Shown: positions 1-7,131, counted from the stretch's first letter. The stretch is 11,293 bases of DNA from Candidatus Aminicenantota bacterium (GCA_030607635.1 JAUWJP010000028.1:1-11293), one strand, 5' to 3'. A program made the numbers and translations. Notes: generated by a model from the letters alone, not told the origin.

Positions 1-11
1 TAGCTGTATTT

Positions 12-194
12 TTATTCATCGTCTATCCTTTCAAGATTGATGTTTCTAGTCTGTATCAGTACGTCTTTTTCAAAGACCGGCAGTTTCGATTTTCGTTGAC
101 GTTCAATCTCTACGATTTCTGCTTCATATTCTGCCGGATGTAAGCCGAAGTCTTTATCTTCGATAGATTCGTCGTTGTTTTTTTCGTCTTTCAT
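12..194 (-). CDS. Small acidic hypothetical protein (60 aa)
   Basis: I do not recognise this protein. It is 60 residues long, very rich in Asp, Glu, Lys and Asn in its first 20 residues, with no membrane segment, signal peptide or cysteine; the second half (HPAEYEAEIVEIERQRKSKL) is probably helical. The frame can be extended upstream to a TTG at 294-296, but I chose the ATG at 192-194 because a GAGGA ribosome-binding site sits 6 nt before it (201-205) and because the upstream 34 codons coincide with another plausible frame that ends at this ATG in an ATGA overlap. It is divergent from the OLD-family nuclease gene, whose promoter lies in the shared upstream region. It could be an accessory or regulatory protein of that gene, or unrelated; nothing in the sequence decides this. 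Confidence 0.5.
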   Translation of the reverse strand: MKDEKNNDESIEDKDFGLHPAEYEAEIVEIERQRKSKLPVFEKDVLIQTRNINLERIDDE

Positions 195-262
195 TTCTTG
201 TCCTCTTCTTCTTTCAAGAAAGCATCGATTTTTTTCAAGTCCATCAATGCTAATTCTTTCAA
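191..262 (-). other. Short overlapping frame ending in ATGA, possible 3' remnant of a gene
   Basis: In the frame shifted relative to the 60-aa gene, codons 262 down to 191 read LKELALMDLKKIDAFLKEEE followed by DKK and a TGA. The TGA overlaps the ATG of the downstream small gene as ATGA, the usual sign of translational coupling. An in-frame TGA lies 13 codons upstream of this stretch's TTG, at about position 290, so only about 23-35 codons are open. It has protein-like composition but no convincing ribosome-binding site. It may be the tail of a gene whose front was replaced when the AT-rich nuclease block arrived, or chance. Confidence 0.22.
201..205 (-). promoter_or_regulatory. Ribosome-binding site deciding the start of the 60-aa gene
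   Basis: GAGGA on the minus strand, 6 nt before the ATG at 192-194. No comparable site precedes the upstream in-frame TTG at 294-296, so the shorter protein is preferred. Confidence 0.5.
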
Positions 263-277
263 AGATTTGCCTTTGAC

Positions 278-306
278 TTGACTTAATGGAGATCAAACCT
301 TATATT
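278..306 (+). promoter_or_regulatory. Sigma70-type promoter for the OLD-family nuclease gene
   Basis: A -35 box TTGACT (278-283), exactly 17 nt of spacer, and a -10 box TATATT (301-306). Transcription should begin near 313, giving a leader of about 42 nt before the ATG at 355. TTGACT also occurs five bases earlier (273-278), so the -35 element is a direct repeat. The surrounding 296-340 is very AT-rich. Confidence 0.6.
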
Positions 307-354
307 AATTTTGCTTTTTTTATATTTTAAAAAAAGCGAGGGAGGGTAATAAAA

Positions 355-2304
355 ATGATCTTAAAATCAGTAAAGATAGAAAATTTCAAATGCATTGAGG
401 ACTCAACCGAGTTTTCAATAGATCCCGTTACTTGTCTTGTGGGAAAAAATGAAGCTGGCAAAACTGCACTTCTTCAGGCTCTTTATAAACTTAAACCTGT
501 TATTCAAGAAGAAAGTAATTTTGATGATCTTATGGAATATCCAAGGCGTAAGTATTCAGAGTATAGAGAAAGACGTGAGACAAACCCTGATAATGTTCTA
601 ACAACAATATGGGAGCTTGAAGATGAAGATATAAATTTTATTGAGGAAGAACTTGGCAAAAAAGCATTAAAAAATAAAACATTAGAAATTACTAAAGGAT
701 ATGACAATACAAGTTATTGGGAATTAGAACTTGATGAGAAACGAATTGTTTCGCATTATATTAAATCTGCAGAACTTGAAGCCAGCGAGCTCGAGGATCT
801 CAAAAATTCAGAAACAATTGAAGAGCTGATTAACAAACTTAGTTCAATTGAATCACCTTCAGCAAATCAGAATAACTTATTGAATAAATTAAAAGAAGAC
901 TTTCCCGAAGAGGGTTCTTCAAATAAAGCAATTGAAACATTAGGGAGACAATTGCCAACGTTTCTTTATTTTGGAGAATATCAAAATATGCCCGGCAAGA
1001 TAGCTATAAATGAATTGAGAAATAAAATGGATATTAATAAACCTAAAAAATCTGAGAGGATTTTTCTTGCACTACTTGATCTTGCACAAACTGATTTAAA
1101 TGATATAGATAGTACAGGTAAATCTGAAGAACTAATTGCTGAATTAGAGGCAGTATCAACTCGACTCACAAAAGAGATTTTTAATTATTGGAGTCAAAAC
1201 AAAAATCTTAAAGTCCAATTTCGCTTTGATCATGCAAGACCTGAAGACCTCCCTCCTTTTAATGAGGGATATATATTTCAAACGCTAATAGAAAATACAC
1301 GACATGAGGTTACGGTAAATTTTGATGAACATAGTAGAGGATTCGTTTGGTTCTTTTCTTTTTTAGTATGGTTTTCTCAAGTTAAGAAAATTTATGGAGA
1401 AAATCTAATTATATTACTTGATGATCCTGCACTAAATTTACATGCTCGGGCTCAAGCAGATCTACTTAGATACATTGATAAAAGATTAAAGCCAAACCAT
1501 CAAGTTATTTATACTACCCATTCTCCATTCCTGGTCGACGCCGAGAATCTACTTAGTGTTAGAACCGTTGAGGATGTAGTGATAAAAGAAAGCATCAAAG
1601 GAACTAAAGTTGGAGATAAAGTCCTAAGCACAGACAAAGATACCCTTTTTCCATTACAAGGTGCCCTTGGGTATGACATTACTCAAACTCTATTTGTTGG
1701 CAAACATACACTGCTTGTTGAAGGACCATCAGATATCCTGTATTTAAAATGGTTTTCAAATAAACTTAAAAAACAAGAAAGGACATTTCTGGATCATCGA
1801 TGGACAATCACTCCTTGTGGTGGTGTAGATAAGATTGTAAGCTTTCTTGCATTATTCAGCGGCGCCAAACTAAATATAGCTATTTTTACAGACTTCCATG
1901 AAGGAACCAAAAAAAGGGTTCGAGAACTCAAACAATCAAAGCTGCTTAAACAAGGTCGCGTATTTAGCGCTGAGATGTTTGTCGATCAGAATGAAGCTGA
2001 TATAGAAGATCTTATTGGCAGGCCCAATTTTATTACTTTAGTAAATAAATGCTACAATCTAACTGGAAACCGAAAGCTCCCTGTGCAAAAGCCTAAAGAT
2101 GCACCAATAAGGGTATTGAAGGAAGTAGAAGACAAGTTCGGTATAATGCCGCTTGAAATACCAGAATTTGACCATTATGAACCAGCGTTATATTTAATAG
2201 AAAATACGACAGAATTAACATCCGAGCTACCAGATCTTGGTAATGCGTTAGATAGGTTTGAAAAACTTTTTGAGGACTTGAATAAATTACTGCCCGATAA
2301 ATAA
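355..2304 (+). CDS. OLD-family ATPase with C-terminal TOPRIM nuclease domain
   Basis: The 649-residue protein has an N-terminal ABC/SMC-like ATPase split around a helical insert. It has Walker A GKNEAGKT (30-37), a signature-like SRGF (327-330), Walker B LIILLDDP (351-358, with Asp-Asp instead of the common Asp-Glu) and an H-switch TTHS (387-390). A TOPRIM domain follows, with LLVEGPSD (453-460; Glu456, Asp460), a PCGGVDKI segment (487-494), IFTDFHEG (Asp513) and ADIEDL (548-553). Known OLD proteins are ATP-regulated DNA nucleases, and several act in phage defence; that role is inference here. The start is supported by GGAGGG at 341-346, 8 nt before the ATG. No UvrD-like helicase or reverse transcriptase is adjacent, so this looks like a stand-alone class 1 type rather than Gabija or a retron. 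The gene is clearly more AT-rich than the metabolic genes downstream, which suggests acquisition. No hairpin terminator is evident after the stop. Confidence 0.9.
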   Translation: MILKSVKIENFKCIEDSTEFSIDPVTCLVGKNEAGKTALLQALYKLKPVIQEESNFDDLMEYPRRKYSEYRERRETNPDNVLTTIWELEDEDINFIEEELGKKALKNKTLEITKGYDNTSYWELELDEKRIVSHYIKSAELEASELEDLKNSETIEELINKLSSIESPSANQNNLLNKLKEDFPEEGSSNKAIETLGRQLPTFLYFGEYQNMPGKIAINELRNKMDINKPKKSERIFLALLDLAQTDLNDIDSTGKSEELIAELEAVSTRLTKEIFNYWSQNKNLKVQFRFDHARPEDLPPFNEGYIFQTLIENTRHEVTVNFDEHSRGFVWFFSFLVWFSQVKKIYGENLIILLDDPALNLHARAQADLLRYIDKRLKPNHQVIYTTHSPFLVDAENLLSVRTVEDVVIKESIKGTKVGDKVLSTDKDTLFPLQGALGYDITQTLFVGKHTLLVEGPSDILYLKWFSNKLKKQERTFLDHRWTITPCGGVDKIVSFLALFSGAKLNIAIFTDFHEGTKKRVRELKQSKLLKQGRVFSAEMFVDQNEADIEDLIGRPNFITLVNKCYNLTGNRKLPVQKPKDAPIRVLKEVEDKFGIMPLEIPEFDHYEPALYLIENTTELTSELPDLGNALDRFEKLFEDLNKLLPDK

Positions 2305-2318
2305 TTTTTTCTTATACA

Positions 2319-2340
2319 ATTATGACCAAATTATGACCAA
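2319..2340. repeat. Perfect 11-bp tandem duplication
   Basis: ATTATGACCAA occurs twice head to tail (2319-2329 and 2330-2340), 15 nt after the nuclease stop codon. The rest of the 251-nt gap to the next gene (2341-2555) is AT-rich and holds no gene, RNA or hairpin terminator that I can support. Confidence 0.85.
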
Positions 2341-2344
2341 GACA

Positions 2345-2361
2345 GCTATAATTTGCTATAA
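2345..2361. repeat. GCTATAA direct repeat at 10-bp spacing
   Basis: GCTATAA at 2345-2351 and again at 2355-2361, one helical turn apart and immediately after the 11-bp tandem repeat. Together they make a compact cluster of directly repeated half-sites of the kind bound by recombinases or repressors; no such protein is encoded in view. Confidence 0.6.
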
Positions 2362-2555
2362 CCATTCATAACAGGATTTCATCTAAGTGATTGATTTACA
2401 AAGTAAATAGCTGATAATAAAGGAATAGCAAAAAGCCCTAGATTGTTTTAGAGGAACATTGACGAAGTTAATAATTCCCTGATTGAGACTGTCTAATATG
2501 CGGGGGCAAAAGAAGAGATAATATCTTTTAATTTATGAATAAATCAGGTTAATAT

Positions 2556-3611
2556 TTAGCTCTTTTTTTTATAAAGATAAGCAATAGGTCTTAATTTATT
2601 TTCCTTCCCGTCGTGGACAGCAAAGTTTCGGCCGCTCCACATGGACGCTCCTCCATATTCACCCTTTTTGTTGACGGCATAAAAGTTGAGGCCAAATCGA
2701 GCAAGGCCTTTTTCGTTTAAAAGGTGAGGAAGAAGCTTTGACTTGTCAGCAATTTGTTCTAATGATTTGAGACATGCTTCTTCTGGAGAAAAAGCTCTGC
2801 TCATGAAATTTACCACCTGGAAGCTTCCGCAGTTAAGGATATTGGCTTCTCCTCTTCCTGTTGATCCTGCTGCTCCGACATCGTTATCAACGTAAAGGCC
2901 TGCTCCTATAATCGGCGAATCCCCTACCCTTCCCGGTATTTTAAAGAAGTGCCCGCTTGTGGTTGTCACACCTGCAAGATTTCCTGAAGCATCTATGGCA
3001 CAACAGTTGATAGTTCCATAGGAGCTAAGATAGGACTCCAATTCTTTCTCTAGCTTCTCAGGTTTGGGCGCCAACCAGAAATCCCTGTCTGAGAGCATTT
3101 CCTTGCGTCGAAGCCAGATCTCTCTTGCTCTGTCTGTGAGGAGGTTTTCTTCCTTGAATCCGTGAGATTTAGCAAATCTCAGGGCACCTTTTCCGACAAG
3201 AAGCGCATGGTCAGTTCTTTCCATGACAAGTTTGGCCACCTTGGATGGATTCTTTATGGTTCTAATGCTGGCCACTGCGCCGCCATTATGAGTGGGGCCA
3301 TGCATGACTGAAGAATCAAGCTCGACAACACCTTCCTCATTAGGAAGTCCTCCATAGCCTACAGACATGTCATTGGGATCACTTTCAACAATGTTAACCC
3401 CGGCTATAACTGCATCCAATGGATCTTTTCCTTGCTTGAGAAGTTCCATGGCTTTCTCTGTGGTTCTTAAACCATTCCTGCTGGATACTACACACATCTT
3501 TCCTACTTTTTTCTCTTCTCCAGCTAAATTTTTTCCTGCTGCGAGCATCGAGGCTGCTCCTATGCCAATTCCCGTTTTAAGAAAATCCCTTCTCGAAAAT
3601 TTATCTCTCAT
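2556..3611 (-). CDS. Tat-exported glycosylasparaginase-family N-terminal nucleophile hydrolase
   Basis: This family hydrolyses the amide of N4-(beta-N-acetylglucosaminyl)-asparagine or related aspartyl compounds after self-cleavage into two chains. Numbering from the second Met (351 aa), a twin-arginine signal SRRDFLK (6-12) is followed by a hydrophobic stretch, so export by Tat is expected. The N-terminal chain carries VGYGGLPNEEGVVELD (84-99). The nucleophile is Thr200 in SYGTI. Thr218, Arg228 and Asp231 (GRVGDSP), Thr251 and Gly252 correspond at a constant offset of six to human Thr224, Arg234, Asp237, Thr257 and Gly258. The block FKIPGRVGDSPIIGAG favours glycosylasparaginase over plant-type asparaginase. 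The residue before the nucleophile is Gly, as in isoaspartyl peptidases, not the usual Asp. AAGGAGG lies 4 nt before the ATG at 3609-3611 but only 1 nt before the one at 3612-3614, so I prefer the inner start. It is divergent from the MFS gene. Confidence 0.88.
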   Translation of the reverse strand: MRDKFSRRDFLKTGIGIGAASMLAAGKNLAGEEKKVGKMCVVSSRNGLRTTEKAMELLKQGKDPLDAVIAGVNIVESDPNDMSVGYGGLPNEEGVVELDSSVMHGPTHNGGAVASIRTIKNPSKVAKLVMERTDHALLVGKGALRFAKSHGFKEENLLTDRAREIWLRRKEMLSDRDFWLAPKPEKLEKELESYLSSYGTINCCAIDASGNLAGVTTTSGHFFKIPGRVGDSPIIGAGLYVDNDVGAAGSTGRGEANILNCGSFQVVNFMSRAFSPEEACLKSLEQIADKSKLLPHLLNEKGLARFGLNFYAVNKKGEYGGASMWSGRNFAVHDGKENKLRPIAYLYKKKS

Positions 3612-3615
3612 CATG

Positions 3616-3622
3616 CCTCCTT
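3616..3622 (-). promoter_or_regulatory. Strong ribosome-binding site of the glycosylasparaginase gene
   Basis: AAGGAGG on the minus strand in front of two consecutive ATG codons. Its spacing of 4 nt favours the second ATG (3609-3611). I see no near-consensus promoter upstream; TTGATT-N17-TAATTT is the best weak match. Confidence 0.7.
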
Positions 3623-3715
3623 ATGATTTATTTATCGTTTTCTCTAAATTACTCAATTTGTAAAACGGAATCAATACAAATTTTATGAGTTCATCTTTTT
3701 AGGCGAAAATAAACA

Positions 3716-3824
3716 GAAATAAAGGGGACAGGCTACTTATTTGGAAAAAAAGGCTCAGACCATATGGTTCAAAAACGCGTTGCTATTGCCCCGGAAAAAA
3801 TGGGGCCTGTCCCCATTTATTTCC
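3716..3824. repeat. REP/BIME-like imperfect inverted repeat
   Basis: The left arm GAAATAAAGGGGACAGGC (3716-3733) matches the reverse complement of the right arm (3805-3823) throughout, except for one inserted T. About 71 nt separate the arms. The right arm is also half of a perfect 8-bp hairpin, AAATGGGG / CCCCATTT with a 5-nt loop (3798-3818). The left arm is bracketed by AAATAA and TTATTT. A 10-bp palindrome ACCATATGGT (3759-3768) lies near the centre. GGGGACAGGC-type palindromic units of this sort are commonly dispersed in bacterial genomes, often mobilised by REP-associated tyrosine transposases; none is encoded here. It sits between two divergent genes, 210 nt from the MFS start. A 96-codon plus-strand frame crosses it but looks spurious. 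Confidence 0.65.
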
Positions 3825-3912
3825 AAGGCTTCGCTCTCCTCTCCTTCGAAGAGGAACCATGCCCGCTCAGCCTTTCTCACGGTTTTTTTACCTATACAGC
3901 CTTCGCCAAGCA

Positions 3913-3956
3913 AGGGAGTCAGGCTATTTCCTAAAACCTTTTTTAATAAAGGAAAT
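3913..3956. repeat. Possible decayed second copy of the REP-like unit
   Basis: GGGAGTCAGGCTATTTCC (3914-3931) resembles the left arm's GGGGACAGGCTACTTATTT, allowing several changes. It is followed by an inverted pair ATTTCCT (3926-3932) / AGGAAAT (3950-3956). The intervening 3825-3912 holds a CTTCGAAG palindrome but no gene that I can support. Confidence 0.3.
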
Positions 3957-3986
3957 GGAGATGATTACTTATCAAAGACACCAAAA

Positions 3987-4015
3987 TTGACAAACCAGGG
4001 GATGTTTAGTATAAA
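3987..4015 (+). promoter_or_regulatory. Near-consensus sigma70-type promoter for the MFS gene
   Basis: A perfect -35 TTGACA (3987-3992), 17 nt of spacer, and a -10 TATAAA (4010-4015). The predicted transcription start near 4022 leaves only about 13 nt of leader before the ATG at 4035. Confidence 0.72.
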
Positions 4016-4034
4016 TCCCTTTCTTTTATGAGGG

Positions 4035-5210
4035 ATGAAAAATAAGGTTCTTTTCTCTGCTTCTCTTTTCCATGCTCTCAATGATGCTGCGACTGTCACA
4101 GTCCCGATGATCTTTCCTCTTCTCTACACCCAACAGTTTATCATCAAAAAATATTTTCATATCGGCATTTTGTCAAACCTTGGACTCCTTGCTACTTTCC
4201 TCTTCCAGATTATTATTGCTAATATTTCTGGCAAGGTTGAACACAAGTTTATGCTTTTATTCAGCTACCTAGGAATTTGCATTACGCTTTGCCTAATAAC
4301 ATTTTCTTCTACTTTTGCTTCTCTTCTTTTCATCTATCTAATAATGAGAGCTTTCACCAGCTTTTACCACTCCGTAGGGGTAGCTTGGGTCTCAAAAACT
4401 CATCCAAGCCAGGGGATTGATTTTGCCATGGGCATCCAAAGTGGATCAGGAAATCTTGGAGTCTTTCTTGCCTTCATATCTTGTGGCTATCTTGCTCAGA
4501 GCTTTAACTGGAAAGTACCGCTCTTCGTTTGGGCTGGTGTGGCGCTTTTTCTAGGCACGATAAGCTTCTTGACTGTAAGAAAGACTTCTACACGGGGAGA
4601 TGAAGTGCACAAGCCTGACTTTTCATCATGGATGGAGACACTGAAGAATATTAAGATCTATATCCCTGGATTTGTTTTCGGGGGAGCATGCTGGGGAACG
4701 ACTGTTTTTTATGCTCCTTCCCTGCTCAACCATAGATTTCAGATTCCTTTGGGACAAACCGGTCTTTATCTTGCCTTATGGATAGGAATCGGAACAGTCA
4801 TGACTTACTTCTTCGGGTTTTTAAGCCGGCATTTAGGCCGGATGAAAATTTCTGTTTCTGCATTTATCGGTGCTACATTCTTTCTTTTTATGCTGGGGAT
4901 AGCTCCTGTGAAAGAGCTGGCTCTGGTGAGCTTATTCTTTTTTGGGGCTTTCCTTTTCCTTGTCTACCCGAGTTTTCAATCCTTTGTTGGAGATGAGGTT
5001 TCGCCTAAAAATCAAGCTCAGGCTTTTAGCCTTGCTGCCAATGTTCAGATGGCCACCGGCGCAATCGTCGTCCTTGCAGCCGGGTTTCTCTCAGACAGGT
5101 TTGGGATAAATTCGGCTTTTCTTCTTATTGGAGTGCTTGGAGCCGTTATTTCTGTTTTTTACGTTTTCAAAAGATCTGTTCTGGCAAAAAAGCAAATATT
5201 AACTGGCTAA
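4035..5210 (+). CDS. MFS transporter, fosmidomycin-resistance-like
   Basis: A 391-residue integral membrane protein with roughly 11-12 hydrophobic segments in two halves, split by a charged loop (about 182-202). Features of the Fsr-type branch are an N-terminal LFHALNDAATVTVP (11-24), a YHSVGVAWVSKTHP block (111-124) and AMGIQSGSGNLG (131-142). MFS motif A is degenerate after TM2 (GKVEHK, 66-71) but good in the second half (GFLSRHLGRMK, 261-271), and a related GFLSDRFG (350-357) follows TM10. The substrate cannot be read from sequence; efflux of a small molecule or transport of a product of the neighbouring hydrolases are both possible. The ATG is the first start after an in-frame TGA at 4029-4031, so the start is forced. 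GAGGG (4030-4034) abuts it with no spacer, which is unusual. Its 3' end converges on the D-aminoacylase gene 43 nt away; no good terminator lies between. Confidence 0.85.
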   Translation: MKNKVLFSASLFHALNDAATVTVPMIFPLLYTQQFIIKKYFHIGILSNLGLLATFLFQIIIANISGKVEHKFMLLFSYLGICITLCLITFSSTFASLLFIYLIMRAFTSFYHSVGVAWVSKTHPSQGIDFAMGIQSGSGNLGVFLAFISCGYLAQSFNWKVPLFVWAGVALFLGTISFLTVRKTSTRGDEVHKPDFSSWMETLKNIKIYIPGFVFGGACWGTTVFYAPSLLNHRFQIPLGQTGLYLALWIGIGTVMTYFFGFLSRHLGRMKISVSAFIGATFFLFMLGIAPVKELALVSLFFFGAFLFLVYPSFQSFVGDEVSPKNQAQAFSLAANVQMATGAIVVLAAGFLSDRFGINSAFLLIGVLGAVISVFYVFKRSVLAKKQILTG

Positions 5211-5253
5211 TTGCCCGTGATGAGAACATCATAAACGAACGATGTAAGTGGCT

Positions 5254-7104
5254 TTATGTTAACTTTTTAAGCTTGATGACTTTCCCGGGGAGCTTTCCGG
5301 TCCATTTTCCTCCGTCCAGAACAAGTTCACCGTTGATCAGCAGGTATTTGACTCCCTCACTGTAGGCATGGGGATTAGAAATAGAAGTCCTGGTTTTTAT
5401 GTTATTCAGATCAAGGACAACTATGTCAGCTTTGTATCCATTTTTTATCCAACCTCTGTCATCCCAGTTCATGATTTTAGCCGGAAGCGAGGTTTGGGAT
5501 CGAATGACATGGGAAACAGAAACGCTTTTTCGCTTAAGGGCATATTTTTTAATTTTATGGAGAAATGTAGAATAAGAACGGATATGGGTGAGTCCTATAC
5601 CATAAGGGGGAGCAGTTCCATCACTTCCTGTGCCCACATAGTCTTTTTTCATGATATACTCGATATCCTCTTCGCCCATCTGAAGAGGGATGCACTTTGC
5701 TCCCATAAGTTCCAGTGCTATGGCTGTATCTTCTACGGATTTTCCTTTCATAGCCGCGACTTGTTTTAAAGACTTTCCTTCAAGGTTTTTCTCAACACAG
5801 ATCCCAACAATGAAATTTTCCGGGCCAGTAACGTTATCTATGTGCTCTCTGATCTGCTCTCGGATCTTCTGTGCCTCTTCCGGATTTGCCATCCTCGCTA
5901 AAAACATATTCCTTTCTTTTGTATTGCCGGGACCCCTGAAATTTCCGGAGCTGATTAAACTCCTGGAAACAAGCCTTACCAGCCTATTTCTGGGAATTTC
6001 GTTGAGAAACTGTAGATGGCGTTTAGAGACAGGATAATAAGGGGTAACTTTTTTATAGAGTTCGATCAACTGAGAATCTCTGAGATGGTTAAAAATCGCT
6101 TCTACATCCTCTGATGTCAACCTTTCGGTTTCTACTCTTTCAGTGCCTTCTGTTTCTTCAATTCCCAGCCACGCTGATCTTGGAATTGGACTCCTGTATG
6201 GATAGCCGTTTGAGAATTGATAAGGATACTGGTCAGCGGTGACCTTAATCCCCTTGGCACGGGCTTCTTCTATGATGGTGCAGGCTTCTTTGACAAGACC
6301 CCAGTTGCTCTTTCCCATAACCTTAAAATGCGATATATGGGCTGGAGCACCTGATTTATCTGAAATTTCTATAGCCTCTTTTATTGCCTCAAGGAGCTTA
6401 TCCCTCTCATTCCGGACATGGGTGTGGTATATTCCGCCGTAGGGAGCGATAACCTTTACCAATTCAATTACTTCATCTGTTTTTCCGAAAGAGCCGGGTC
6501 GATAAATCAACCCAGTAGAAAGACCATAAGCTCCCTGTTCCATGGCTTCCTTTACGAGAGCTTTCATTTTTTCAAGTTCCTCAGCCGTGGGCTCTCTTTC
6601 TTCCATGCCCATAACAATCTGCCGCACTCGTCCATGTCCGATAAGCAGAGCTGCATTGGGTCCGATTCCTTCTTCTGACCAGACCTTCATAAGGTCTTCT
6701 GCTTTCTCGAAAATTGGCCAGGCACTTGTACCACATTGGCCGACTATAACTGTCGTCACACCTTGCTTTAAGTAATTGAGACACGCTCTGTTTTCCGCAA
6801 AATACATTCCTCTATCGACATGAGTATGAAGGTCGATGAAACCAGGAGTCACATATAGTCCTTTGCCGTTTATCACTTTAGCTGCTGAGCCTTTGATCGA
6901 CTTTCCTACCTTAACGATCATGCCGTCCTTAACAGCCACATCTGCCTTAAACGGAGGTTTCAAAGATCCATCAAACACACTTGCGTTCTTTATTAATACG
7001 TCATAGTTGAGGAGTTTGCCTTTTTGAGCTGAAAAATTTAGTCCGGCCAAAAAGAACAAACCCAAAAATAAGAGAATACTTAAACGGAAAATTTTGTTTT
7101 TCAT
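5254..7104 (-). CDS. Secreted N-acyl-D-amino-acid deacylase (D-aminoacylase family)
   Basis: Removes acyl groups from N-acyl-D-amino acids, releasing the free D-amino acid; amidohydrolase superfamily. The 616-residue protein begins with a hydrophobic signal (LSILLFLGLFFLAGLNFSA, 8-26) without a lipobox Cys, so periplasmic or secreted location is likely. The beta/alpha barrel carries family metal-site residues: HTH (His93, His95), the bridging-type Cys124 in VGQCGTS, His229 in YHTHVRNE, His259 in HISHFKVMG, and the catalytic Asp495 in GTGSDGTAP. GLSTGLIYRPG (194-204) is also typical. It is longer than the classical enzymes of roughly 480-500 residues; much of the excess lies between about 300 and 490. 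AAGGAG (7110-7115) precedes the ATG by 5 nt. It is transcribed alone from its own promoter. Exact acyl and side-chain specificity cannot be told; D-Asp or D-Glu deacylases are close relatives. Confidence 0.9.
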   Translation of the reverse strand: MKNKIFRLSILLFLGLFFLAGLNFSAQKGKLLNYDVLIKNASVFDGSLKPPFKADVAVKDGMIVKVGKSIKGSAAKVINGKGLYVTPGFIDLHTHVDRGMYFAENRACLNYLKQGVTTVIVGQCGTSAWPIFEKAEDLMKVWSEEGIGPNAALLIGHGRVRQIVMGMEEREPTAEELEKMKALVKEAMEQGAYGLSTGLIYRPGSFGKTDEVIELVKVIAPYGGIYHTHVRNERDKLLEAIKEAIEISDKSGAPAHISHFKVMGKSNWGLVKEACTIIEEARAKGIKVTADQYPYQFSNGYPYRSPIPRSAWLGIEETEGTERVETERLTSEDVEAIFNHLRDSQLIELYKKVTPYYPVSKRHLQFLNEIPRNRLVRLVSRSLISSGNFRGPGNTKERNMFLARMANPEEAQKIREQIREHIDNVTGPENFIVGICVEKNLEGKSLKQVAAMKGKSVEDTAIALELMGAKCIPLQMGEEDIEYIMKKDYVGTGSDGTAPPYGIGLTHIRSYSTFLHKIKKYALKRKSVSVSHVIRSQTSLPAKIMNWDDRGWIKNGYKADIVVLDLNNIKTRTSISNPHAYSEGVKYLLINGELVLDGGKWTGKLPGKVIKLKKLT

Positions 7105-7131
7105 AATATCTCCTTCTCCTTTTAATGATAT

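Noticed and set aside
504..1169. Short minus-strand frames (62-67 codons) inside the nuclease gene
   Set aside because: Serine-rich antisense shadows of a well-supported coding region.
2305..2555. Possible tRNA or CRISPR remnant next to the direct repeats
   Set aside because: No cloverleaf could be traced, and the repeats are two-copy, short and unspaced, unlike a CRISPR array.
3741..4031. 96-codon plus-strand open frame between the glycosylasparaginase and MFS genes
   Set aside because: It crosses the REP-like repeat, has no ribosome-binding site, its composition (many Ser, Pro, Lys, Phe) resembles no known family, and it runs through the MFS promoter.
5218..5231. TGATG-AGAA-CATCA hairpin between the converging MFS and D-aminoacylase genes
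   Set aside because: Only 5 bp, with no G+C-rich stem and no T tract on either strand; not enough to call a terminator.
5368..6037. Overlapping plus-strand frames of 133 and 115 codons
   Set aside because: Both are antisense to the D-aminoacylase, in the stretch encoding its catalytic Asp region and insert, and have no family features.
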